A stretch of DNA of 64,000 nucleotides from Anniella stebbinsi (GCA_029215795.1 JARDYH010000007.1:75651763-75715762), one strand, 5' to 3'. Shown: positions 34,315 through 47,659, numbered from the stretch's first letter. Notes: generated from the letters alone by a model not told the origin. Program-made: numbers and translations.

Positions 34315-36296
34315 TAAGTGCTACCATAGAGCTTTGTGGCAAGAGCAGAGCTCTATGGCTGGTCCAAGACACTCCATTCTCCCAGTCTGGATTTGGGGAT
34401 GAAAGATACAGCAAAAGTATGGGTGCATGGAGGGTAAGTCGAAGCAAGCACACTTTGTGACATTGCACAACATCATGACCGTTGACGGGACCTGTCAGAT
34501 AAGGCATCAGCCTTACTTTCCAATTTCCTGGTTTTGTAGAGTTTGGACCAAGGTGAGAAAGTTTTATCTTCTGGTCTTTTAAATCAGCAGGTTTTTTGAT
34601 GATTAATTGTGTGTGTGTGTGTATTATATGACCAAAATGGCAGTTTTAGTGCTACAGAGCATTAAAAGTGTCAAATGTATCTAAAAAACAACCTCAACTT
34701 AACCTGTTTAATGCTATGGAGTGGTTTGCCTCTGAATTTTAGTGGAAAACTGCAGGGTTGGTTTTTTTGTTTTTGTTTTGTAATTCAGAATGTAGCCTGC
34801 TTTTGGGGGCACACCTCTGGCCTCTGACACCTTGTTGCCGTTCTACCACCCCCAGCATCTGCCGCCTGAGGCTTCCGCCTCACTCTTCCTAATGGTTGGG
34901 CTGGCCTTGCAGTGACTGATGCTTTATATATCCCAGTTACATCCATGTTTTTGAAATACTGAACCAACCATTTTCTAGCGGGGATGAGGTCATGCCCTTA
35001 GAAAGGAGAGACTTGATGGTGTGGCTTCTCTGTGGCAAATGTGGTGACTGGTGATGAATATCTTGGACCTCTGAAGCTGCACCTGTTAGCCAAATTGGGA
35101 GAGTCTGAGCCTCAGAATTAAAAGGAATTAAATAGTCCCACATCTCTAAGCCAAAAGGTTTCTAAGCTTTCTATATCCGGGGACATTGTGTCTGTCCAGA
35201 AATCAACATGTCTCTCCAGGAATCCATTTTTTGCATTGCCAAAGATTCTGGGTCATGTTTTAGGGCGCATGCTCAATTCATGCTGGCTGGACCTGTTGGG
35301 CTCTCACTAAACCTGTACGCACATGCCATGAACTGTGCTGTGAACGAGTGTATGGGGGTAAGGAGGGATTGAACCCACTGGCCCTGCCTTGCCATGCATG
35401 TTCAGAGATGCTGCAGCCCTAGAGCAGGGGGTGGGGAGCTTCTTTCAGTGCAAGGGCCGGATTCAATTTTAGAGGACCTCTTGGGAGCCACATTTCAGTG
35501 GTGGGTAGGGCCAAAGGCAAAAGGGGCAGGGCTAAAGGCAAAAGGGGTGGAGCCCAAATCTCCAAAATACCAGCCTATTTTAGCGTAAAGCTCATACTGC
35601 CCATAAATAAGCTTCAGGAGGTTCATTTCAGCCTTTTAGAATGGGGGGAAATAGTGCAAAACTTGGAAAATCACCAAACAAGTGGTAGTTATGGAAAAGA
35701 GGGTGTGGCCAGAAAAAGGGGTGTGACCAGGAAAAGGGCATGGCTAGAGTGGCCAGATTTGGCCCATGGGCCTGAGTTTCTGCACCCTTGTCAAAGAGCC
35801 TGTTCAGGTGCAACCTGAGCATCTTTAACAGTAAGCCACAGTGCTACGCATCCACGTTATTACATCTTTCTCCCTTCCCACCTCATGGCCCACATTTAAA
35901 GTTTCAGCCTTGTTGTCCGGACTATCACCACTTCTGCCTACAAACCCACTGAACTATAGCTGACTTACTGCCCACAGGATGACTTAGTACTGGCAGAAAC
36001 AGCATCATATTGGGGGGAGGCTGGAGGGCTGTGTGTCTGAAGGTCTGGCCCAGAAAGGTCACCATGTGCCTATCCCTCATTATGCCACAGTGCCACCCTC
36101 TCCCATTGTGACCAACCACACCAGACATGGGGCAGGTCTCATCCAAGGCTCAGCCCAGAAGCCTATTACTCAGACAGGGCAGCCAATTGTATCCATTTGG
36201 TTAAAACACACCCACACACACCACGCATGCACATGCAGCACGCCACCTGGCATGTTTCTATCGACACAATCCTCTGCATAGCACAAATTTGTGTCT
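34315..36296. other. Intergenic sequence left of HPN, no confirmed gene
   Basis: No exon can be supported. A minus-strand frame at 34937-35143 (AQTLPIWLTG, EVQDIHHQSPHLPQRSH) looks protein-like and has an acceptor-like ctaacag inside. It could be an upstream exon of the FN3 gene, but no donor in the required phase is clear. Confidence 0.35.
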
Positions 36297-36725
36297 AAGA
36301 ACATAACAATATAAGAAGAGCCCTGCTGAATCAGACCAAGGGGTCATCTAGCCCAGCCCTCTGTTCGCACAGTGGCCAACCAGCTGTTGACCAGGGACCC
36401 ACAAGCAGGACATGGTGGGGAGAGAGTGTATAGGGAGACATTTTTCTCCTCTCAAAATACTAGAATCCAATGGGATCTTCCCATGAAACTGATTGGTGGG
36501 AGATTCAGGGCAGATAAAAGGAAGTTCTACTTCATACAGCACACAGTCAAACTATGGAATTTGCTACTGCAAGATGTGGTGATGGCCACCAATTAGGGAT
36601 GGCTTTAAAAGGGGGTTGGACTAGTAGCAGAGGCAGTAAGCCTATATAAACCAGTTGCTGGGGAACATGGGTGGGAGGATGATTTTGCACTCGTGTCTGC
36701 TTATGAGCTTCTCTAAATGAACGCT
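36297..36725. mobile_element. LINE 3' ends of the 'CTGATCCAGCAGGGC' family, two orientations
   Basis: Antisense text (aagaagagccctgctgaatc, cagaccaaggggtcatctag) runs to about 36425. Sense text then follows (aaaaggaagttctacttcat, aagatgtggtgatggccacc). Related fragments are at 57618-57945 (sense) and at 6375-6500, 14356-14455, 15238-15289 with 15784-16010, 19555-19915 and 47335-47515 (antisense). Confidence 0.65.
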
Positions 36726-37377
36726 TTATTGCACATTCGCGATTGGGCCCTCATGGAAGTTTATGGGTCCATTACACCACATTGCCAGTGTCAAGGACAT
36801 CTCCTGTGCCATCCCCTAGAAATCTTGCTTTTTAAAAAACAACAACAACCCTGAGATAATATGGTAATATCTGGGAAATAGTGGGATCTGCCAGTGTGTA
36901 AACTTGAGGTTACTCTATAATTACACCAGTAGGTGACACTGTCTCATTAAAGTGAATGGAGCATGCAGAGAGAAGAAGGATTCAATTCAAACCATGTGGC
37001 TGCCTGTGTAATGGGCACCCATTGTAACCTGAGAAGGAAAGTGGAAGCAGTGGAAGAGCACATGATTTGCATACAGGAAGCTGCCAGTTCAATCCGCAGC
37101 ATCTCCAGGTACGGCTGGACAAACTCTTCTCTGAAACCCTGGAGAGCCATTGCTGACGGTCAATAGCCGAGTTCAGATGATCAACGAATAAAAGAAACCA
37201 ACGTGGCTTCTTTTCCCCCATCTGTGTGTGCAGCTCACATGCCCACCATTTCGCTAATTATCCATGCTGCAGCGTGCGTTGCCACGTCGTCTGAACCCAG
37301 AGAGGTGCACTGCAGGAGGGGCTTCCAAAGCACCCCACAAACCATGGATTGTTGTAAGGGTTGTGGCATGGTTTGGA

Positions 37378-37697
37378 TAGGGTGACCAGATAAAATCCAG
37401 GTCAGGGCTCATGTAACTTTAACAGTTGTAGAGAAAAGGGAATTCCAGCCAGTGTCATTTGTATGCAATTAGTTCCTGGTGAAATTCCCTCTTCATTACA
37501 GCAGTTAAAGTTGCAGGAGCCCTGCCTTCTTTTGTATCTGGTCACTCTAGTATAGTGCCTGCAACTTTAACTGTTGGGATGAAGAGGGAATTTCACCAGG
37601 AACTAATTGCATACAAATGACACTGGCTGGAATTCCCTTTTCTCTACAACTGTTAAAGTTACATGAGCCCTGACCTGGATTTTATCTGGTCACTCTA
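37378..37697. mobile_element. Family A MITE, TSD GGTTTGGA
   Basis: Perfect GGTTTGGA duplications lie at 37370-37377 and 37698-37705. The inner structure is full length. Confidence 0.88.
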
Positions 37698-39062
37698 GGT
37701 TTGGAAGCCACCCACGCTGCGCGCCTTGCCTGGTTCGGACAACAGGGCAATCCACTGTGCAGTGCAGGTAATTAGGGAAATGGCAGGTGTGGAAGCGGGA
37801 AAAAGAAGCCATGGCGGCGTCTTTTCTGAACCCGGCCACTGTCAACAATACTGTCTAGAAGAACCAGCTTTAAAGGCACGAGAAAAACAACGCCGTGTGT
37901 GTATGAGAATAGGAGGCTGGAAAATGAGCTGGAAAGAGGCTGTAGAGAGAGTGCCACTAGCTGCCAAGGGAACATGGCAAGAATCAAGCTTTGTCAGGAA
38001 GAGAAAAACACACACCGGAAACATGATCCCAGAAGGGCAGCGTATGACAAGAACCATCCTCTATGAGTCATCTGAAAACCTTGACAAGTTCCAAAACGCA
38101 TTACTTCCTAAGCAAAGGTAGAATTACTTGTTGCTCGTTCCAAGACGGGTCAAGATGAGGATAGGCAGTTGGCAGCCCAGGGTGTCAATTTGACGTCCAA
38201 GGAGGGGAAAAAGCAGGGGGCCCTGGATGAAATGAGTCACTGGGGTCACTTGGAGGAGCCAGAGTTGCTAGCCCTTCAGCCATTGCTCAGTTCAATGCAT
38301 GCCCTTCCTCATGAGTTGCCAACCTGCTTTGATCAAGCACCTCAGCTCTTGCAAAGCTTATCTTTATTTGCTGATGTTGGTGCCAATTTGGGAACTGATT
38401 AACTCCTTATGGCATTTTCTATGACTCTGACCCAAAGGAAATGCAAAACATGGGGAGATCAATACGTTCCATAGGGGACGTGATCAATTCTACCACTGAT
38501 CAAGCTGACTACTGAAAAGGCCCGAATGGTTCTGATGGAGAAGAATGCTAAATATTAAGGCCTTATCCTTTCTTTCCTACGCATTCTGCCGCATTCACAT
38601 ATAAGTCATGGGGATGGTGGAAACGTCCTTGAAAAGTAATGCATGGGAGAGGGGTATATGAACCACTCCCCCTCCCATCAATCTGTTGCTGGAGCTGTTT
38701 GCCCTCTCCCCCCTCATTCCTGGCTCACGTCTGGCAATGAAGCTGAGAAATGGACAGACCAGCTGCAGCAACAGACTGTGGAGAGGTAATGGGAGATGGA
38801 CGGGTGTCAAGATGGAGGCGAACCACGTGGAGGAGAGCTCACTGACAGCTCCTTTCCCGTGGGCTCCCTCAAATCTGGAACTGGCATCGGGGAAAGGATC
38901 CAGTTCTCCTCTCTTCCTCACTCTTTTTACTATGAACGTAGGACGCTGCTGCCCCAGCCTATCTCACTTTCTATGTGATTGGAGTGGACATGTGAACCAT
39001 GGTGCCATCACACCTGGCTGATTGGGCCCTTAGAATGAATGGCGGAGCATCACCCGTTAAGC

Positions 39063-39416
39063 TAGGGTGACCATATTTGGGAAACCCAAAAAGAGGACAC
39101 CCAGTGTGTGTGTGTGTGTGTGTGTGGGGGGGGGGAGGTCAGAAAAGCACACTTTCCCCTCCTCTGCTCCAATCAGGCCTTTTCTATAATGTCTGGGAAT
39201 TACATGCTTTCCCCTTTAAGGCCCCGACTGGAGCAATGGTGGTGGTGGGGAATGACACACTTCCAGAAAGCGCGTCACTCTCCCTGCCACAGTAATGGTG
39301 ACCTTAAAGGGGAAAGCATGTCATTCCAGGACATTATAGAAAAATACAGAAAATCCCCCCAGGATAGAACAAAAACCAGGACAAATCTGGGGAAATCCTG
39401 ACAGTTGGTCACCCTA
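39063..39416. mobile_element. Inverted-repeat element with TAGGGTGACCATATTTGG ends
   Basis: The tips are TAGGGTGACC and GGTCACCCTA, like family A, but the interior is unrelated. A second inverted repeat lies inside: 39181-39228 against 39297-39345, with TATAATGTC and the GCTTTCCCCTTTAAGG motif. A (GT)n run sits at 39104-39125. No 8-bp duplication was found. Confidence 0.65.
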
Positions 39417-39793
39417 GGTCCACTCCACAAATCAAAATAGGTCCTCTATTGCTGTTGTTTAAACAATAGCCAGAGATTTATTGCTTCTGAAATCTGAACC
39501 TGGTTGTTTTGGTTCAAACCATGAACCCCTTTTAGTCTGAGGACAGGACTCCATTCTGTGGAAGCTCTCTGGGGCTGCCTACCAGTGGTGGGCATGGCCA
39601 AAAGAAAACACGGGGTGGGGTTACAGGAAAAAGGAGCTAGACCGTCATTCCAAAAATACCAACATACCTTCGCTGGAAGCTCTTATTGCCAGTAATTAAG
39701 CTTTAGGAGAGGCTTTTCAAGCTTTTGGGATGGGGAAAAAACACATAGAAACAGAAAAACAAACAAGGTCGGGGAAAGGGGGTGGGGCCAGGG

Positions 39794-40013
39794 TAGGGTG
39801 ACCAGATAAAATCACAACAGTTAAAGGTGCAGGCACTATACTAGAGTGACCAGATACAAAAGGAGGCAGGGCCCCTGCAACTTTAACTGTTGTGATGAAG
39901 AGGGAATTTCACCAGGAACTAATTGCATACAAATGACACTGGCTGAAATTCCCTTTTCTCTACAATTGTTAAAGTTACATGAGCCCTGAACTGGATTTTA
40001 TCTGGTCACCCAA
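39794..40013. mobile_element. Family A MITE with internal deletion, TSD GGCCAGGG
   Basis: The left arm jumps from ACCAGATAAAATC straight to ACAACAGTTAAAGG, so about 100 bp are lost. GGCCAGGG duplications at 39786-39793 and 40014-40021 are perfect. Confidence 0.85.
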
Positions 40014-40132
40014 GGCCAGGGGAAGGGGGCATGGCCATCTGGGGAATCCTGGAGAGCTGTATTGGAACTCCAGGAGAGCCAGGTTTGGGCCCTTGGGGTT
40101 CTGTGCCACTGTTTTAGGGCTTCCTTCTTAGG

Positions 40133-40452
40133 TCGGCTGACCATATGAAAAGGAGGACAGGGCTCATATAACTTTAACTGTTGTAGAGAAAAGGGAATTT
40201 CAGCCAGTGTCATTTGTATGCAATTAGTTCCTGGTGAAATCCCCTCTTCATCACAACAGTTAAAGTTGCAGGCACTATGCTAGAGTGACCAGATACAAAA
40301 GAAGGCAGGGCCCCTGCAACTTTAACTGTTGTGATGAGGAGGGAATTTCACCAGGAACTAATTGCATACAAATGACACTGGCTGAAATTCCCTTTTCTCT
40401 ACAACTGTTAAAGTTACATGAGCCTTGTCCTCCTTTTCATATGGTCAGTCTA
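40133..40452. mobile_element. Family A MITE, degraded TSD
   Basis: The copy is full length with CATATGAAAAGG-type ends. The flanks TCTTAGGT and GCTTAGGG share six of eight bases. It lies 120 bp from the deleted copy at 39794. Confidence 0.8.
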
Positions 40453-43400
40453 GCTTAGGGGGAAATCACATCTCCTTACCAGAACTTTGCTTCCTGCTTC
40501 TCTTGTGCAATCACAATGGGGATGTGTTATATGGCTGGAGAGGGGCAATCACGTGGTCTATAATAGAAAACTTCCCCTCCTCTCGCTGCTCATAGTCCTG
40601 AATGGAACAATGCCCTCTAGTGGGAGATTTATAGCGCAGCTTCCTCTGTACACAGTAGGAAATCCCAAGATATTTCAACTGAATCAGGATATCACAGGTT
40701 TTGTTTTTTTTAAAAACGGAATTACTGGGGGAAGGCACAGGAGAGGTGCAGGAGGTTCCCAACGTCATCAAAAAGAACCACAAACATTTGTGAGTGGCCA
40801 GTCACGAGCGTGCCTTATTTCGCTCATGTGAAGAAGCCCTTAGAGTCATGCGCTGATGATTTCATTGCTACTTCATTGGGTGTCTGTGTTAGCTACCTTG
40901 ACTGTTTGCATAGAGAGGAGGGATATAAATGTTGGAATAAATGAAAGTAACATTTTTTTTAAAAAAGGTACCAACCAGTGCTTTATGTACCGCAGGCCTA
41001 GGTGCCAGCTGGCTACCACATTCTGTGCTCAGCTAGACAAACATGTTATTCCCTGTTGCAATGAAGAACACTCAAACGTTGAGATTTGGCGCATGCGATG
41101 GGGGAAGGCCTCTAAAATCCTATCCTGGGAAGGAAGTTTTGCCCTGTCTCTTTGACTATGAACTTGGCTGCATTGATGCTTTTCCGTGTTGGACTGGGAT
41201 GGGAAGGGGCAGCTGTTTCCTTGCCCATCCCCTCGCCTGATCTTGCCTCCCCCTCCCCCCTCCACGCCCCACCCCCAATCCAGCTCAGTGTGGTGGCGCA
41301 GACCTGCGATCCCAGGTAATCAGTAACTGAGCGCATGAAGCCAATATGTTCCTCCCCCTGCTGTACCTGAGCCTCTGCTGCAGAACTTGAGGCTGTTCTG
41401 CAGGCCACAGTGATCTGCTGACCCCTTCCCTTTCCCCCACTCCCGCTGTGCATGTACCCATTTGTTTTGGCAGAATCTCCTCTGCCTGTTCCATATCCAG
41501 CCCCTGATGAAAGTCCTTTTTGGTTATCCATCGTGGAAAATCACATAGGCGGTGGTTAAACACATATCAGAATGAATGGGACAAACGGATACATACATAC
41601 ATATACATACATAAATACTCCTCCTGTCTGTACAATGCTTTTATCCTAAAAGCTAAAATCAGGACACTGGGAAAACAGAAATTACAGCTGTGACCTGTCT
41701 CTGGATTTATCCTAAAATCTAACACACATCAAACCCTAGAGCTGGCCCTCCATCAGTTATCCTTTGCACAGGGATGGCAAACCTTTAGTTGATTTAAACT
41801 GCAGATCAAATGTCTTGGGCCTGACTGGATCTGAACCCAGACCAGATCTTTAACCCCTGGAACTACACTCAATGGCTCTCACTTTTCCTCCTTGGGTGAT
41901 GTTTGCTGGAATGGAGGGAAGGTGAGGGCGTCATTAGAGGAAGAGGCGAAGGTGGCGGAAGAGGATAAGTCTGCTGGCCTTTGTACCTGCGGGTTGAGAC
42001 ACATTTCAGAGGGTTTTCTGTGAAATGCTTGTGCTGTCATGGGCTCCTCCTCCTCCTCCTCCTCTCTCTCTCTCTCTTGGCTCTTGGACTCACAGGTGCA
42101 ACATGAGCCCAGGACAATGAGCTCATTGAGACAAGAGCCACACTGATGGGGGCGGGGAGGCTGTAGGGTTGGAGCTGGGACTAATGACCCCCAAGTGCTC
42201 TATCAATGCGCCAGTGGAAGAGCAGGGAGGCAGTGCCAACTCATTAGAAAAGAACACACTTTCTTAAAAATCCCTTGCATTGATCCATATGGTTCCCCCC
42301 CCCTTTTGTTTTTAACCTTTAATCCAGGGATCGGCGGACTTCAGTCTGATGGGATCTACTTTGTTATTGTTGTTTTACTAGACCCATTGACCAAGAGCCT
42401 AGAATAGGAAGAACGGGGTGCCTCTGAGCACATCTGGAATGCAGGATTTCTTTTGGAGTCCCAGAACTGCCCTGGGTATACACCCGATTTGGTTGATGTA
42501 GGTGAGGGAAAAGTTTGGGAGTCAGAAAACCGTGCTGGAAACTCATTCAGAGATCTACCAAAAGATTCCAATCTATTTTCTGCCTTATCCTTGATTCCAC
42601 AGTTTTGGGGAAATCCATTCACCATTTAATTTGAGCCTGAAACCACGCTGGTTATTGGCACCATTATGGGTGAAAGGGAAGGGTTAAATTAAGCTCTCTC
42701 CTCAGCTTAATTTGTGACCCCTTCAGGTGGCATTTGTTTATTCTTCTGCAAATGCCATGCCTTAACCCTGGAAATATAGGAAAGAGGCCTAGATGAAAGT
42801 GTCCCTGAGCACGTGCGGAGTGCATTTCCCCTTCAGAGTCCCTGTAGGATTAGAGAGGGAAGGTTTCCAGATTAGAGAGTTATATGATGACCACCACAAC
42901 ACGTTGTTTCCAGACAAGCTTGATCGGAGCATCTCTTGTTCTAGAAATAAACTCCTCTGACCACAAACATGCCGTTTGCCAGCCCCATATTCAGATGTCA
43001 GGAGCAACGAGCTGGCCACCGCTGGAGACACCACTGGGCTTGGTCTGATCCACTACAGGCAGTTCTTATGTTATCGGGCTCAGGCTTTCAACTGGGGGGG
43101 GGGTGCCCCCCCCCAAATTTTCTCTGTCACCCTATTTTTGATTTTTTTTTAAAAAAACAAACTATTAAAAAGCAGTTTACAGTTTTGCGTTTAAGAGGCC
43201 TGCCAACCAGATGAACTGTCCCCTCTACTATTTTGGGCACCTTACCCCCAGAACATTGAGGCTTGTTACGGGCCTTCAACCACCCGCTCTCCCCATCTGA
43301 GAACCCCTCTTGACCCCTGTCCATTTGCAAAACAGACCCAGGAGTCCCGGCCATGGGCTTCCCCACTTTGGATCAAAATAACTTTCGAGGCTGAGAACGG

Positions 43401-43559
43401 AACCCTCGAATCCGGACCCCAGACTCCCCCCGCCCCCTGCTCATTTCCCTGAAAGCAACCCAGCAGCAATCTCAACCGCAAACCCTCCCCTCGCTTGAAC
43501 CATAAATATCAAGATTTTTTTCAGCCGGGGATAGAATCCAAGAACTTTTTTTTAAAAAA
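40453..43559. other. Intergenic sequence upstream of the HPN CpG island
   Basis: No confirmed gene lies here. A minus-strand frame at 41285-41531 starts at an ATG in good Kozak context (CACG before ATGG, MDNQKGLSSGAGYGTGRGDS) and could be a 5' exon of the FN3 gene. It has no database-like motif and another frame is open too. Confidence 0.35.
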
Positions 43560-44110
43560 GCCCCTCCCACCTGTTAGCCACGCCCACCCCGTGGTCTCTC
43601 CCAGTGCCTTTCCCGTCCATCGCCCCTCCGTCTCTCTGCAGGTGCCCGTCTGATCGTAGCTGCGGCTTCCATTGGCTTCTGTCTAGGTCCTCCCTGCCCT
43701 CCTCCCCAGTCTTTCCGCTCCTCGCTCCCCGCCCCCGTCTCCGGTCGTTCCAGGTGCGTTGGCAGCCCTCGACAGCTCCGGCGCGCGGAGGCACTGCTGA
43801 ACCGCGCCGCTGCCCCTTCCCTGCCTGCCCCGCCATGAAGATCCCGCCACCCTTCGCTGGAAGGCGAGCGCCCCGGCGGTGAGCCTTGACCTGCAGCAAC
43901 CGAGGTAAGTGCGGCTCCTCTCCGGGCTGCTGGTCCTGCTCCATCGCTTTTCTCACGAACCTCCCTTCCTTGGGGACCAGAATTCGGACGTGGCCCAGCG
44001 TGGATGCGAAGGGCGATGCACCTGTGACGGAGTCCCACCTCCTTTTGGACTCCCGCCCCTCCCTTTCCAGCGTGCCCACCTTGCTACTGCTTTGAAAGCC
44101 TTTAACGGCC
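43560..44110 (+). promoter_or_regulatory. CpG island, probable HPN promoter
   Basis: This is the only non-transposon CpG-dense patch upstream of HPN. It contains a GC box (CCCCGCCCCC near 43725), an inverted CCAAT (ATTGG near 43671) and another CACGCCC box near 43578. No TATA box is evident. It ends with a consensus splice donor (GAG before gtaagt at 43905), which fits a 5' untranslated exon spliced to 51239. A bidirectional role towards the - strand FN3 gene is possible but unsupported. Confidence 0.6.
43700..43904 (+). other. HPN: Probable HPN first exon (5' UTR) with a 15-codon upstream ORF
   Basis: The exon end is set by the donor gtaagt at 43905. An alternative donor gtgagc lies at 43879. 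The exon start is approximate because a transcription start cannot be read. A short upstream ORF begins at ATG 43835 in good context (GCC before ATG), starts MKIPPPFAGRRAPRR and stops at 43882. Hepsin in mammals also has non-coding first sequence before its start codon. Confidence 0.5.
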
Positions 44111-45557
44111 CAAGAAAGAACCGGTTGTTTCGGGATGCGTTCCAGCTGCCCGCAGGTCCCAAATTTGGATTAAGGCTTGGCTTCTCCATTACCCTTCCCT
44201 TAACTTCGGGGCATCTTCTTTACGGGGCAGATGTGGTTTAAAGACTGAAAGTGTCTCTTCTCTAAATACTAAAATGTCTGCGTTTGGTGTTTTTATGCCC
44301 CCTCCCCGAAGTTTGGCAGAGATTCCGGAAAAGTGTATCTCAATGTGTGAACGACCTTTCGTTCCTTCTTTTTAAAAGCGTTATTATTTATAAACATTGC
44401 ATGTTATAGATTGTGCATAATAGGAATTGTTATACAGCCGGTAAGATTATGTTTGTTTTGGTAACGATAGCGAACGCATAGTGGAAAATTAAATCAATCT
44501 ATATAACTGTCATATAAAATATTATAACACGGAAAACCCCTTACACTTATCACCATCAAAACTGTTTCTTAATTTCAAAAGAAAAAGAAGAAAGAAATCC
44601 GAAGAGAAAAGCTAAAATTATTTTCCCCCATGTCTTTGTTTGCTGTACCCTGGTCTTATAAACTCCGTTGGTTCTACCAGTTTTGCAATTTCCCAAACTT
44701 CCATTAGCTGTTCTGTAAGTGAAGGTCCATTTTTATCTCAAAGTTAAATTTCTGCGATTCTTTCGTGGAGGTAAGGCAGCCAACGGTCTTTATAGAAGAG
44801 GGACGCTCCCGCTTGTGCTAAACGTTCCCTCACAAATGCCACTTACACATAAGACCACAGGCCTCCCCTCCCATGATTTCTCGGTTAATTAATTTGATTT
44901 TGTATGAATTAATTACCCCCCCCCCCCCACACACACACCTCCGGACTCTATATAAGCCACTCTGGTTGATAGAGTGGTTAGTGTTGGCCTGGGATTTGGA
45001 GACAGGAATGACTCCAGGTTTGAGGAGCCCCCTGGGCAAAGTATCCCCTGGTAGACCACCTCCTCTGTTGGTGGGTCCTGGCAGGCCTATACTGACATTG
45101 GACTGCAGCAGCAATGCTCTGAACATGGGCTGACTGGGTCTCTCCACCATTTTAATTCTCTACAATGCCCCGTAGCGCCGATAGGTTAGGGCCATGGTGG
45201 GGAATTAAAATGGTGCCAAGAGCCAGATACCCATCTCCACATCATTTTTTGAAAATGGGGGGACAGGGAAGCCATCGGCAGTGGTGGGCCTTGCCAGGGC
45301 CCAGCAGCTGCCCAAGAGTGCTGGGTGTTGATGCCGGATCTGGCAGGATTCAATTTCCTCGTTCAGCCATGAGCTCACAGGGTCACCTCCAGCTGGTCTG
45401 CCTCTTTGAAGTTAGCTGACTTTACAGGAGTATTGTGAGACTGAAATGGTGAAGGGGACACATTGAGTTCCTTGGAGAAAGGGTGGAATACAAATAGGAT
45501 AAGCAGGTAACCCCAGTCCTTGAGATGGATTAAAAATGCACACCCCAGTTTACTCAA

Positions 45558-45790
45558 TGTATTTATTTATTTATTTATTTATTCATTAAGTATATTTATC
45601 CCACTCATCAGCCAAAATAAGTTCCCTGCGTGACTTACAATCAGTAAATGGCTGCTCCATGCCCACAGGCTTATAGTCCAAAAAAGACACCACACACAAA
45701 GAAAAAGAGATGGGGAGGGAAGAGGAAAACAAATATAATACATATGAATTTAGACTTTTATTCTTTAACTACCTTGATAGAATACTGCCC
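45558..45790 (-). mobile_element. LINE 3' end with (TTTA)n
   Basis: A (TTTA)n run at 45559-45583 is followed by tatcccactcatcagcc-type LINE tail sequence, antisense to HPN. Confidence 0.5.
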
Positions 45791-47659
45791 AGGTGGTTAC
45801 AGTGCTAAGAGCTGACTGATAGCATGCAAGATGATCTCGATGGTGTGCCTTCTGTTGAAAACATGTTATCTGTTTTCATTGGGAAAATTGTTGGATATGC
45901 ATGGTAGTCTCATCCCTGAGTTCCTCAAGGTGATGGACCAGGTCTTTGTTCTGAGATGCTGACCTAATCTGCCACCTCCCTGAATCCCAGACTTAATCAG
46001 CCTGGAGCATCCCAAATAATAGAAAGTCCTTGGTAGCAGCTGTATGGGTGGGAAGACACCTCATAGATAACATCTCCTAATAATGGTTCTCTACCACTAC
46101 AAGCCTTGAGAGAATGAATGGGCAAAAAGATTGTAAGTTTAGCTGAGGAGGAGGTGGGTTTCAACATCTTATAGAGCAGAGGAAATTGATGAAAGGCAGA
46201 AATGGTTTGTGTGTGTGGAGGGGCGGGGGGGGGGGGGAGGGGGTGGCGGCGGCAGTGATTGGTGGCTCCAGCAGGGTTGAGGAAATGGGTAAGGCAAGGC
46301 TCACTTCACCTCTGCTGTGATTCTTTAATATCCGCAAAATGTCTTTGCAGATCAGACATTTTGTGGCCAGAGGCAGAACAACCAACAGTGACGCCCCACA
46401 TTGGTATTTAGTACCCACGGTGAGTCAAATTATTTTGACACCCGAGGCAGAAAATCCCAGAAGAGCTTCTCTGCTTCCCTGGCAGTAAAAATAAAATACA
46501 ACAGTAACAAATTAACCAACAATTTGCTGCCTTTTCAGGGCAGCCCAAACCAGTGGCCTGTGGCAGTCACTTCACTTTGCCTAATGGTAGCGCCGGCCCT
46601 GAAAGCCAGACACTTCTGTAATCATAAGCTTGCTCGCACGGATGCCTAAGCCTCTTCTGGTCTCTTAGTCCTTGACCAACAGGGGAGGTGGAATGGTAGA
46701 ACTGTAGCCTGCTTGAGTCTTCCTAGCCCTTCGTGTCTCTGTGTGGATGCAGGAACGACCCTGCACAAAGTAGCTTTGATAAAGCCTTTTCTTGTAAAGC
46801 AAAGATTCCACTAGGCAGCTTTTGGCTGCTGTTTGTCTTGAGAAGTATGTCCGTTTCTCTCAAGTTCCAGACGATACTTTCAGTTCTAATAAGGAAAGTT
46901 GGTGGTGGTGGTAGAAGAGGAGGACTAGGAAAATGTTCAATTGTGTCTGTTGTCCCCGTAGCTAGGTGCTGGGAAATTGAACATACCTTTGAAGTTTGAT
47001 GTTCTTGTTTGAAAAGTGACTCATCTGATTGAGCTAAAGGTTAAAAAAAAATTGGGCTGCGTCCCTACAGAGTTAAGAACGTAAGGAAGAGCTGTGCCTT
47101 TCCCTACCTGGTGGCCTGCAGATGTTTTGGACTACAACTTCCTACATTCCTGGCTGTTGGCCATCTTGGCTGGGGCTGATGGGTGCTGAAGTCCACCAGA
47201 TTGGGGAAGGATACCCTAAATTATCCTTGCAGGAGCAGTCTTTAAGCTATGCTCAAACCGGAGCTATATGGCATCAGAGGACTGTATGGTTAATTCAGTC
47301 TCCTGGATTCTCACACTATTTCCTTGCTATGGGAAGAACATATAAAGGGCACTGTTTGATCAGGCCAAAGGCCTAACTAGTCTAAGGTTTTGTTCCCACA
47401 GCGGCCAACCAGATGCTGCTTCTGGGAAACCCTCAAGCAGGGTATGTACAATAGCATCCTCCTGTTTGTGTTCCCTAGCAGCTGGCGTTAAGAAGCATAC
47501 TGCCTCTGATGAAGGTAAAGTAAAATAAAATTTACCTCAGATTACTGCCTGGTGCTTCAATTGCAGGGTGGGGGGCGCAGAGGAAAATCAGCCTCCTTGG
47601 TTTTTGTAATGGCCTCCTGAGGTGCTATTTTTTAAAACGGGGCATGCATGTTTTATACA

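Noticed and set aside
38686..39021. 111-codon plus-strand frame near 38.7 kb
   Set aside because: There is no domain and no matching splice partner, and it runs up to transposon sequence. Coding status cannot be supported.
43552..44079. 175-codon minus-strand frame over the CpG island
   Set aside because: Its composition is typical of translated CpG-island sequence (Gly/Arg-rich) and no conserved motif is present. The island is better explained as the HPN promoter and first exon.
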